Origin: Aldehydirespirator sp965221215 | Lineage (GTDB): Bacteria > Actinomycetota > Acidimicrobiia > Acidimicrobiales > Aldehydirespiratoraceae | Reading direction: 5' to 3' | Assembly (NCBI GenBank): GCA_965221215.1 | Contig: OZ244872.1 | Span: forward strand, 124,001 to 188,000 | DNA: 64,000 bases | Part shown: piece after piece, positions 57,868-64,000 of the stretch | Numbering within the stretch: position 1 is the first letter of the stretch | Layout: each line of letters opens with the position of its first letter | Program-made: the position numbers and the translations under genes | Notes under the pieces: model-generated | Database searches by the model: none | What the model was told of the DNA's origin: nothing | The model's input: only the letters and a program-made list of their open reading frames with translations

Positions 57868-59421
57868 ATGAGCAATCCGGCACGAAGGGGCGGCACAGCC
57901 ACGTCCAGCTTCGGCGTGAGCCGGCGGGAGAGCCACGATGCCACAGCGTTCTACGAGCGGTTTCCAGCGCCCGAGACCAGCGCCGATTCGGACATCGCGG
58001 GGCACGCCAGCCGCAACCAGATCTGGATCGGCGACGCTCGCCACATGGACGACTCCGGTGCCATCGCGGACAACTCGGTGGCACTGGTGGTCACGTCACC
58101 GCCCTACTTCGCGGGCAAGGAGTACGAAACCGCGGTAGGGGAGGGCCATGTGCCCGCTGACTATGTCGCCTACCTGGCGATGCTCGAGGCGGTGTTCGCG
58201 GAGTGCGTGCGCAAGCTGGAGCCCGGAGGCCGCATCGCCGTCAACGTCGCCAACCTGGGCCGGAAGCCGTACCGCTCACTGTCGGCCGATGTGATCTGGA
58301 TCCTCCAGGATCGCCTCGGCCTGCTGCTGCGGGGCGAGGTCATCTGGCGCAAGGCCGAGGGAGCGGGCGGCAACTGCGCCTGGGGAAGCTTCCAGCGTCC
58401 CGCCAATCCGGTGCTGCGAGACGTGACCGAGCGGGTCATCATCGCGTCCAAGGGCCGCTTCGACCGTGCGCTCTCGCCCGCAGAGCGGACCGCTAGGGGA
58501 CTGCCCTGCCGGGGCACGGCCAACGCCGACGAGTTCATGGACGCCACCATCGATGTGTGGGAGATTGCCGCCGAGTCGGCCAACCGGGTGGGCCACCCCG
58601 CTCCGTTTCCGGTGGAGCTGCCGGAGCGGCTGATCGATCTCTACACCTATCAGGACGACTTGGTGCTCGACCCGTTCATGGGGTCGGGCACGACGGCCGT
58701 CGCGTCCGTCCGCACCGGGCGCTACTACGTGGGGTTCGACACCGACGGGAGCTATGTCGATGTGGCGCATGAGCGGATCGCCAAGGAGTCCGAGCGCATG
58801 CGCAGTGGTACCGGCACGCGCCGCTGGGTGGCGGAGGGCACCGTCGAGTCGCGCCCGTCCGAGCGGTCGGACGCGGAGGGCGCCACCCAGTCGCGCTTGT
58901 CCGAGGCGTCGGACGCGGAGGGCGCACCGGGAGTCGCCGGCTCACCAAGGTCGAGCAACGGCGCCCACGGCGGGTCGGGTGACGACTTCCAGGCTCGGGC
59001 CGTGCGGGAGGGCCGCAAGGCCCAGGAGAAGGCGCGGCAGGTGCTGTCGGGGTGCGGGTTCAGCCAGATCCGTGAGAAGGCTTCGTTCTCCTGCGGGGTC
59101 GAGGTCAACTTCTCGGCGCTCGACCAGACAGGTCGGACCTGGCTGTTCGATGTGTCGGGTGCCTTCAGCATCACTCAACGCCCCGGGCTCCGCCGCACCG
59201 ACACCTTGTGGAAGGCGATCGGTCGGGCGTCCGTCCTCCACACGGCTGGCTTTGAGCGGCCGCTGGTGCTGCTCACCACCGACCGGCCTGCCCCCAACAG
59301 CGCCGGGCATCGCGCCCTACAGGCAGTGACCGGCCCCGGCAAGCCGGTCCATGCTGTCATCGAGATGGAAGATCCTGAGGACTTGAGGCTGCTGAGAGCC
59401 CTAGCCCGCGCCGAAGCCTGA
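57868..59421 (+). CDS. DNA methyltransferase (N4-cytosine/N6-adenine type) with possible C-terminal nuclease-like domain
   Basis: 517 aa. Motif IV LVVTSPPYFAGKEY precedes motif I-like LVLDPFMGSGTTAVASVRTGR, the circularly permuted order of beta-type amino-methyltransferases. TSPPY leaves cytosine-N4 or adenine-N6 open. A linker at about 305-375 holds repeats (RPSERSDAEGA, RLSEASDAEGA). The last 140 residues (EKARQVLSGCGFSQI...GVEVNFSALDQTGRTWLFDVSGAFS...TLWKAIGRASVLH) resemble a PD-(D/E)xK-like fold, but the ExK is replaced by DVS. No separate restriction gene is adjacent; it could be a fused system or an orphan methylase. Confidence 0.82.
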   Translation: MSNPARRGGTATSSFGVSRRESHDATAFYERFPAPETSADSDIAGHASRNQIWIGDARHMDDSGAIADNSVALVVTSPPYFAGKEYETAVGEGHVPADYVAYLAMLEAVFAECVRKLEPGGRIAVNVANLGRKPYRSLSADVIWILQDRLGLLLRGEVIWRKAEGAGGNCAWGSFQRPANPVLRDVTERVIIASKGRFDRALSPAERTARGLPCRGTANADEFMDATIDVWEIAAESANRVGHPAPFPVELPERLIDLYTYQDDLVLDPFMGSGTTAVASVRTGRYYVGFDTDGSYVDVAHERIAKESERMRSGTGTRRWVAEGTVESRPSERSDAEGATQSRLSEASDAEGAPGVAGSPRSSNGAHGGSGDDFQARAVREGRKAQEKARQVLSGCGFSQIREKASFSCGVEVNFSALDQTGRTWLFDVSGAFSITQRPGLRRTDTLWKAIGRASVLHTAGFERPLVLLTTDRPAPNSAGHRALQAVTGPGKPVHAVIEMEDPEDLRLLRALARAEA

Positions 59422-59448
59422 GCAGCCGACATCCGTCCCCGCTGGCCT

Positions 59449-59919
59449 TCAGGACACTTCGAAGCACCAGCGGGCGGTGTCGGCCTCCTCGGGTCGAGCT
59501 ATCAGTACGAAGGTTGCTACCGCACAGTTGGTGTCGGGTGACAGCGCCTCGATGAGCCGGCCCTCGCCGGGGTTGAACTCGAACCGGTTCAGGCCTTCGA
59601 TGTGGTTGACCTCAGCGGTCACGTCGATGCCGCTGCCGGCCTGCTCGCTGGCATAGACGACTAGTGACGACAGCCGATAGCGGGCGTCGAGAACCACCCC
59701 TACTTGCTGCTGCTGCAGAACCTGGTCTCCGGCGCTCGGGATGACCCGCTTAACGGCCCCGCTGGCAGTAACCGCGCTGTCGTCGTCGCCCGAGCCGATC
59801 AGGGCGGCCACGACGAACCCCAAGACCCCCAACAGCACCAACGCCGCAATGCCCACCCGCACCCGCAGAGAACTGCGAGGGGCCGGCGACTGCTCGGGGC
59901 CGCGTCCGTTGCTTGACAT
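59449..59919 (-). CDS. Membrane-anchored protein, unknown function
   Basis: 156 aa. A short basic cytoplasmic tail, one membrane helix (VGIAALVLLGVLGFVVAALIG), then an exported domain of about 110 residues with two Cys (TNCAVATF and ARWCFEVS) near the end. No family recognised. Divergent from the PASTA kinase-like gene, 77 bp apart, so a role in the same envelope process is possible. Confidence 0.65.
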   Translation of the reverse strand: MSSNGRGPEQSPAPRSSLRVRVGIAALVLLGVLGFVVAALIGSGDDDSAVTASGAVKRVIPSAGDQVLQQQQVGVVLDARYRLSSLVVYASEQAGSGIDVTAEVNHIEGLNRFEFNPGEGRLIEALSPDTNCAVATFVLIARPEEADTARWCFEVS

Positions 59920-59983
59920 CCCAATCGGTCACGGTACTGGCTTGAGCGGGCGGGAGAGGCCCGGTCGGGGCTGTGTCGGGCGG

Positions 59984-59989
59984 TACCGT
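59984..59989 (+). promoter_or_regulatory. -10 element of the PASTA kinase-like gene (leaderless)
   Basis: TACCGT, 7 nt before the GTG at 59997. Supports that start over the GTG at 59973. Confidence 0.5.
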
Positions 59990-59996
59990 GGCGACG

Positions 59997-61772
59997 GTGA
60001 TCGCCAGCCAGGATGCCAGCCGGGCCTTCGGTGGCCGCTACCGGCTGCTGGAGTTCGTGGGCGAGGGATCGAACGCACGTGTCTACGTGGCCGAGGATCT
60101 CGCTCTGCGTCGGCGGGTGGCGCTCAAGATCCTGCGGGCCGACGCCGCTGAGCGGGCCGGCTTCGCGGAGCGTTTCGCCGATGAGATGCGTGCGACCGCC
60201 GCGCTGAGCCATCCTCGGGTGCTGCCGGTGTACGACTGGGGCCTTGAGCCGCAGCCCTACGCGGTGACGGAGTACCTCACCGGCGGCAGCCTGGCCGCGG
60301 TGCTGCGGGAGGGGTATCGGCTCACTCCGTCGCAGGCGCTCATGGTCGGGCTGGAAGCCGCACGAGCCCTGGTGAACGTCCACCGCGACGGTCGGGCCCA
60401 TCTCGGCCTGACGCCTGCCAGCATCCTGTTCGACTCCAGCTCCCGGCCCTACATCTCCGACCTCGGCCTGGCGGTGGCCCTCGGGGGGGAGAAGCCCGCG
60501 AGCGCAACACACGACAGCGGGAATGCCCCCGCTGTGGCACGAGATTCCAGCCCCCAGTGGCGCAACGGTGCCGAGGGTGCCGACCGCGCCGATCCCGGTG
60601 GGGGGGCGCTGAGCCACTCCCGGATCGAGCAGGCCCAGGACGTGCACGACCTGGCCCTGGTCCTGTGCGAGGCGGTCACCGGCGCCCAAGAACTGACGGT
60701 TGACGTCGGTGGCTCGGACCCGATTCCCATCACCGCTCTCGGCCCGCTCCAAGCCGTGCTGGAGCGCGCCATCGCGGCCGACCCCATCGGACGGCTGACC
60801 GCCTCCGAGCTGGCATCGGAACTGCTGCGGGTGGCGTCGCTGCTGCCGCGCCCCGACCCGCTTCCGCTGGCCGGGGGAAAGGCGCCGACCAGCGACGAGG
60901 CTCCGACTCCAGCCGACAGCACCGAGGCCTTCGAGCAGGTCGGCCCGACCGTGTCGGAGCGTTCGGCCATCCCCCACGACGATGTGCTTCGCCGGCGCTG
61001 GCCGGGGCTGGCGCTGGCCGTCCTGCTGGTGGCGGGCGGCTCCGCGGGCGGGGTCTGGCTGTGGCTCGGCGAGTCCGATCCCACCGTTCCCGAACTCGCG
61101 GGCCACACCGGCGTGGCGGCGGTGTCGGCCGCGGCCGACGCGGGTTGGGCGGTCAACGAGATCCTGGTTCGCGCTGCGGGCACCGAGCGGGGCGAGATCG
61201 TCGGCACCGAGCCCGCGGCCGGCGCCACGCTGGCTGACGGGGCAACCCTGGACGTGTTCGTCTCGCTGGGCGAGCCGCTGGTCCCGCTCGCCGATCTCGA
61301 CGGGCTCTTCGGGATGACGGTGAACGATGCCACCGCAGAGCTCGGCGCCGCCGGTTTGGGCGCGGCCGGCACGAAGCGGGTCCACGACGAAGTGGTGCCG
61401 TCTGGGAATGTGGTCGGCCTCGATGTGGCTGAGGGCGTCTACGAGCTCGAGCCCGGCCGCCAGGTCAAGCTGCTGGTGTCGGACGGCCCGGCTGATCGGA
61501 CGGTTCCCGCAGTGCCCGAGAGCCTGGAACCGGGGGACGCCTCCGACGCGCTGCACGATGCCGGGCTGGCGCCGCGGGTCGTGTTGGAGTTCTCGGCCGA
61601 TGTGGCTGAGGGAAGCGTGATCGGCTTCCGGCCGGCCAGCGGCGCGGCGGTGCCGATAGACAGCACGGTGCGAGTGCTGGTGTCGCTGGGCCCAACGCCG
61701 CCGCCCGAGCCTGAGCCCCCAGCCGAAGAAGCCGAGGACCTCGAGCCCGAGAGCGAGGACTCCGACTCCTGA
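59997..61772 (+). CDS. PASTA-domain Ser/Thr kinase homologue lacking catalytic residues (pseudokinase)
   Basis: About 591 aa. Kinase-like domain: glycine loop VGEGSNARVYVAED, VALKIL lysine and DLGLA metal motif are kept. The catalytic loop, usually HRDxKPxNI, is AHLGLTPASIL, so the catalytic Asp, Lys and Asn are all missing. A segment of about 40 residues (KPASATHDSGNAPAVARDSS...) in the activation loop derives from the dispersed repeat. After a membrane helix (LALAVLLVAGGSAGGVWLWL, about 345) come three PASTA-like domains (about 365-430, 431-500, 501-565) and an acidic end. PASTA domains bind peptidoglycan or lipid II. Probably a signalling scaffold rather than a kinase. Confidence 0.85.
   Translation: MIASQDASRAFGGRYRLLEFVGEGSNARVYVAEDLALRRRVALKILRADAAERAGFAERFADEMRATAALSHPRVLPVYDWGLEPQPYAVTEYLTGGSLAAVLREGYRLTPSQALMVGLEAARALVNVHRDGRAHLGLTPASILFDSSSRPYISDLGLAVALGGEKPASATHDSGNAPAVARDSSPQWRNGAEGADRADPGGGALSHSRIEQAQDVHDLALVLCEAVTGAQELTVDVGGSDPIPITALGPLQAVLERAIAADPIGRLTASELASELLRVASLLPRPDPLPLAGGKAPTSDEAPTPADSTEAFEQVGPTVSERSAIPHDDVLRRRWPGLALAVLLVAGGSAGGVWLWLGESDPTVPELAGHTGVAAVSAAADAGWAVNEILVRAAGTERGEIVGTEPAAGATLADGATLDVFVSLGEPLVPLADLDGLFGMTVNDATAELGAAGLGAAGTKRVHDEVVPSGNVVGLDVAEGVYELEPGRQVKLLVSDGPADRTVPAVPESLEPGDASDALHDAGLAPRVVLEFSADVAEGSVIGFRPASGAAVPIDSTVRVLVSLGPTPPPEPEPPAEEAEDLEPESEDSDS
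60494..60545 (+). repeat. Fragment of the dispersed repeat inside a coding sequence
   Basis: CGCGAGCGCAACACACGACA, GCGGGAATGCCCCCGCTGTG, GCACGAG: matches the repeat core CGTGAGCGCAGCGAACAAGA, GCGGGAATGACCCCGCTG with substitutions. Open in the kinase frame. Confidence 0.65.
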
Positions 61773-61857
61773 GGCCGAGCGTGCGAGGCCGTGGCCCGAG
61801 CGGCCCGTGAGCGCAGCGAACAAGAGCGGGAAAGACCCCGCTGCGGCGCGAGACCCC
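61771..61857 (+). repeat. Dispersed intergenic repeat, copy R9
   Basis: Starts on the kinase-like gene stop (TGAGGCCGAGCG). GAGGCCGTGGCCCGAGCGGC, CCGTGAGCGCAGCGAACAAG, AGCGGGAAAGACCCCGCTGC. Confidence 0.83.
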
Positions 61858-61893
61858 ACCGTCAATCCGCGCTTGCTGCTAGAGCGACCGGCC

Positions 61894-61899
61894 TATCCT
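61894..61899 (+). promoter_or_regulatory. -10 element of gatCAB (leaderless)
   Basis: TATCCT, 6 nt before the GTG at 61906. Confidence 0.55.
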
Positions 61900-61905
61900 T
61901 CCGAC

Positions 61906-62208
61906 GTGTCCGGCCGGATAACCCGCGCAGAGGCGGCCCATGTGGCCCGGCTGGCCCGGCTGCGCTTCAGCGATGAGGAACTGGACGAGTTGGCTGCGCA
62001 GCTCTCGGCGGTGCTCGACCACGCCGCCGATGTCGAGGCGTTCGACGTGACCGACATCGAGCCGACGTCGCATCCCCACCCGCTCGTCAACGTGATGCGC
62101 GACGATGAGGTGCGGCCGTCGCTGGAGCGCGACGAGGTGCTGGCCCAGGCGCCGTCGGTCGACCGCGGCCAGTTCCGGGTGCCGCCCATCCTGGGCGAGG
62201 CGCCGTGA
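61906..62208 (+). CDS. gatC: Asp-tRNA(Asn)/Glu-tRNA(Gln) amidotransferase subunit C
   Basis: 100 aa. ITRAEAAHVARLARLRFSDEELDELAAQLSAVLDHA and the C-terminal VNVMRDDEVRPSLERDEVLAQAP...GQFRVPPIL are the GatC signatures. It clamps GatA and GatB together. The last 4 nt overlap gatA (GTGA). Confidence 0.95.
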   Translation: MSGRITRAEAAHVARLARLRFSDEELDELAAQLSAVLDHAADVEAFDVTDIEPTSHPHPLVNVMRDDEVRPSLERDEVLAQAPSVDRGQFRVPPILGEAP

Positions 62209-63710
62209 GCCGTCGGGCAGGCCAGGACGGCTCCGTGACCGCCCTTGCGCTGGCGGCTGCGGTCCAGTCTGGAGAGCGCCGCGCCGCGGCCGTCGTGGAG
62301 GAGCATCTGGATCGCATCGCCGAACGAGACGGCGAGATCGGCGCTTTCAACCTGGTGCTGGCCGCCGAAGCCCGCGCCGATGCCGCCAGGATCGACTCGG
62401 CGCTGGCTCGGGGCGAGCCGGTCGGGCCGCTGGCCGGCGTGCCCGTGGCGCTCAAGGACAACCTCTGCACCCGGGGCGTTCCCACCACCTGCTCGTCGCG
62501 GATGCTCGAGGGCTGGCATCCGCCCTACGACGCCACCGTGGTGCAGCGGCTTCGCGCCGCCGGCGCGGTCGTGGTGGGCAAGACCAACCTCGACGAGTTC
62601 GCCATGGGCTCCTCCACCGAGAACTCCGCCTTCGGCCCCACCCGCAATCCCCACGACATCAGCCGGGTGCCGGGAGGCTCCAGCGGCGGCTCGGCCGCGG
62701 CGGTGGCGGCCCGATTCGCGCCCCTGGCGCTGGGGTCCGACACCGGCGGATCGATCCGCCAGCCCGCCGCGCTGTGCGGTGTGGTCGGCCTCAAGCCCAC
62801 CTACGGCCGAGTGTCGCGCTACGGGCTGGTGGCCTTCGCCTCGTCGCTCGACCAGATCGGCCCCATCGCGGCCACCGTCGCCGACGCCGCGGCCTGCTAC
62901 GAGGCCATCTCAGGCCACGACCCCCTCGACTCCACCTCGATCGACAGCCCCCGCGAGCCGGTCGTCGCCGGTCTGGAGCGGGGCGTGGACGGCCTGCGGG
63001 TGGGGGTGCTGGCCGAGCTGTGCGCCGGCAGCGCAAGGGTGGAGGGTGCGGCCGGGTCGGCAGTGGAGGGCGTGGCGACCGATGTCATCGCCAGAGTCGA
63101 CGCCGCCGCGGCCGCCCTGGAGGCCGCGGGCGCCTCGATCTCGGTGGTGTCGGCGCCGTCGGCGGTGCTGGGCCTGTCGGCCTACTACCTGATCGCGCCG
63201 GCCGAGGCGTCCAGCAATCTGGCCCGCTACGACGGTGTGCGCTACGGGCTGCGGGTTGATGCGGCCAACGCCGCCGAGATGAACGTCAACACCCGCACCG
63301 CCGGTTTCGGAGCCGAGGTCAAGCGCCGGATCATGCTGGGCACCTACGCGCTGTCGGCGGGCTACTACGACGCCTTCTACGGCAAGGCGCTGCGGGTGCG
63401 CACGCTGATGCTGCGGGAGTTCGCCGCGGCCTACGCCGATGTCGACGTCTTGTTGGGCCCGACCGCGCCGACCACCGCGTTCGAGCTCGGGGCCAAGACC
63501 GCCGACCCGCTGCTGATGTACCTGAACGACGTGTGCACCATCCCGTCGAACCTGACCGGCCATCCGGCGGTGTCGGTGCCGTTCGGCACTGGCGACGACG
63601 GCCTCCCGGTGGGGGTGCAGCTAATGGGTCCGGCCCTGTCGGAGCCGATGCTGCTGCGGGCCGCGGCTGTGCTGGAGCAGGCCGCGCCATCTGGCGGAGG
63701 TGCCTCATGA
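62205..63710 (+). CDS. gatA: Asp-tRNA(Asn)/Glu-tRNA(Gln) amidotransferase subunit A
   Basis: 501 aa amidase-signature enzyme that releases ammonia from glutamine for transamidation. Catalytic Lys in PVALKDNLCTRG, the Ser pair in VPGGSSGGSAAAVAA and the nucleophile in LGSDTGGSIRQPAALCG. It supplies Gln-tRNA and/or Asn-tRNA. The stop is the first copy of a duplicated gatA-gatB junction. Confidence 0.97.
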   Translation: MSRRAGQDGSVTALALAAAVQSGERRAAAVVEEHLDRIAERDGEIGAFNLVLAAEARADAARIDSALARGEPVGPLAGVPVALKDNLCTRGVPTTCSSRMLEGWHPPYDATVVQRLRAAGAVVVGKTNLDEFAMGSSTENSAFGPTRNPHDISRVPGGSSGGSAAAVAARFAPLALGSDTGGSIRQPAALCGVVGLKPTYGRVSRYGLVAFASSLDQIGPIAATVADAAACYEAISGHDPLDSTSIDSPREPVVAGLERGVDGLRVGVLAELCAGSARVEGAAGSAVEGVATDVIARVDAAAAALEAAGASISVVSAPSAVLGLSAYYLIAPAEASSNLARYDGVRYGLRVDAANAAEMNVNTRTAGFGAEVKRRIMLGTYALSAGYYDAFYGKALRVRTLMLREFAAAYADVDVLLGPTAPTTAFELGAKTADPLLMYLNDVCTIPSNLTGHPAVSVPFGTGDDGLPVGVQLMGPALSEPMLLRAAAVLEQAAPSGGGAS

Positions 63711-63781
63711 GCCCGGCTGCCGCAGGCCGTCGGCAGCACTCCCAGGGTGGCACGACAGCCGCCGGCGGAGGTGCCCCATGA
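63707..63781 (+). other. Micro-ORF, duplicated gatA-gatB junction
   Basis: TGGCGGAGGTGCCTCATGAG at the gatA end recurs 71 bp later as CGGCGGAGGTGCCCCATGAG at the gatB start. The 24-codon frame starts in the gatA stop (ATGA) and ends in the gatB start (ATGA); each copy brings its own GGAGG ribosome site. Confidence 0.6.
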
Positions 63782-64000
63782 GCGGGGCTGCGATGGTCCG
63801 GGAGCCGGCGCTGGCTGAGGGCTGGGAGCTGGTGGTGGGCTTGGAGGTCCATGTGGAGCTGAGCACGGCCACCAAGCTGTTCTGCGGCTGCGCCAACCGC
63901 TTCGGCGATGAGCCCAACACCAACGTGTGCCCGGTGTGTCTGGGCCTGCCGGGCTCGCTGCCGGTGGCCAACGCCACCGCGGTGAGCTTCGCCATGCGCC
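63778..64000 (+). CDS. gatB: Asp-tRNA(Asn)/Glu-tRNA(Gln) amidotransferase subunit B (5' part)
   Basis: 74 residues visible; cut by the window end. WELVVGLEVHVELSTATKLFCGCANRFGDEPNTNVCPVCLGLPGSLPV is the GatB N-terminal kinase/zinc region with its CxxC cysteines. It phosphorylates and amidates the mischarged tRNA. GGAGG precedes the ATG at 63778. Confidence 0.95.
   Translation, partial: MSGAAMVREPALAEGWELVVGLEVHVELSTATKLFCGCANRFGDEPNTNVCPVCLGLPGSLPVANATAVSFAMR

Noticed and set aside
59799..61865. 688-codon minus-strand frame opposite the PASTA gene
   Set aside because: Antisense shadow. The plus strand has kinase and PASTA motifs; the minus translation has none.

Overview
This is a GC-rich actinobacterial chromosome segment, most likely from class Acidimicrobiia or a relative; that placement is inference. 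It rests on the gene order argS-lysA-hom-thrC-rho-rpmE-atp and prfA-prmC-sua5-rpiB-glyA, the SCO1664/DUF3090/MSMEG_4193 triplet, a mycothiol-nitroreductase-like DsbA protein, an F420-type FrhB protein, a MurA with Asp in place of the catalytic Cys, VapBC45-like and DUF222-HNH genes, and frequent leaderless starts.

Layout. 0-7 kb: the triplet on the minus strand, then uracil-DNA glycosylase, a lipoprotein, an amidohydrolase, a serA-like dehydrogenase and a secreted HNH+HhH lipoprotein. 7-13.5 kb: a candidate selenoprotein, FrhB, tRNA-Arg(CCG), argS, lysA, and a divergent pair (minimal kinase / membrane coiled-coil repeat protein) that splits lysA from hom. 13.6-26.7 kb: hom, thrC, a Rho with an altered ATPase site, L31, and the complete ATP synthase operon (atpZ-I-B-E-F-H-A-G-D-C). 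26.7-31.5 kb: glpX, two poorly known proteins, ppk2 and a dienelactone hydrolase. 31.5-38.5 kb: accessory stretch with DUF222-HNH, McrBC and a DUF4143 ATPase preceded by four 23-bp repeats. 38.5-49.2 kb: choline-sulfatase-like gene, prfA, prmC, sua5, rpiB, glyA, an MFS transporter and murA. 49.2-64 kb: VapBC45-like pair, NifU-like protein, rhomboid, nifS, mnmA, ligA, a methyltransferase with a possible nuclease tail, a PASTA pseudokinase and gatCAB (gatB cut by the window end).

Three patterns run through the whole window. (1) A family of about 90-150 bp intergenic repeats, usually starting at a stop codon; one copy lies inside the atp operon and one inside a kinase reading frame. (2) Stop-start junctions between neighbouring genes are tandemly duplicated, leaving micro-ORFs that repeat the geometry of the original junction. 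(3) Many first genes have a TANNNT hexamer 6-8 nt before an ATG or GTG and no Shine-Dalgarno sequence, as expected for leaderless mRNAs.

The strongest oddities are the in-frame TGA at a CPWC active site with a SECIS-like hairpin, the Rho with a ruined P-loop and an E-to-Q change at the catalytic glutamate, and the junction-duplication micro-ORFs. All calls come from reading the sequence and from memory of protein families; no database search was run.
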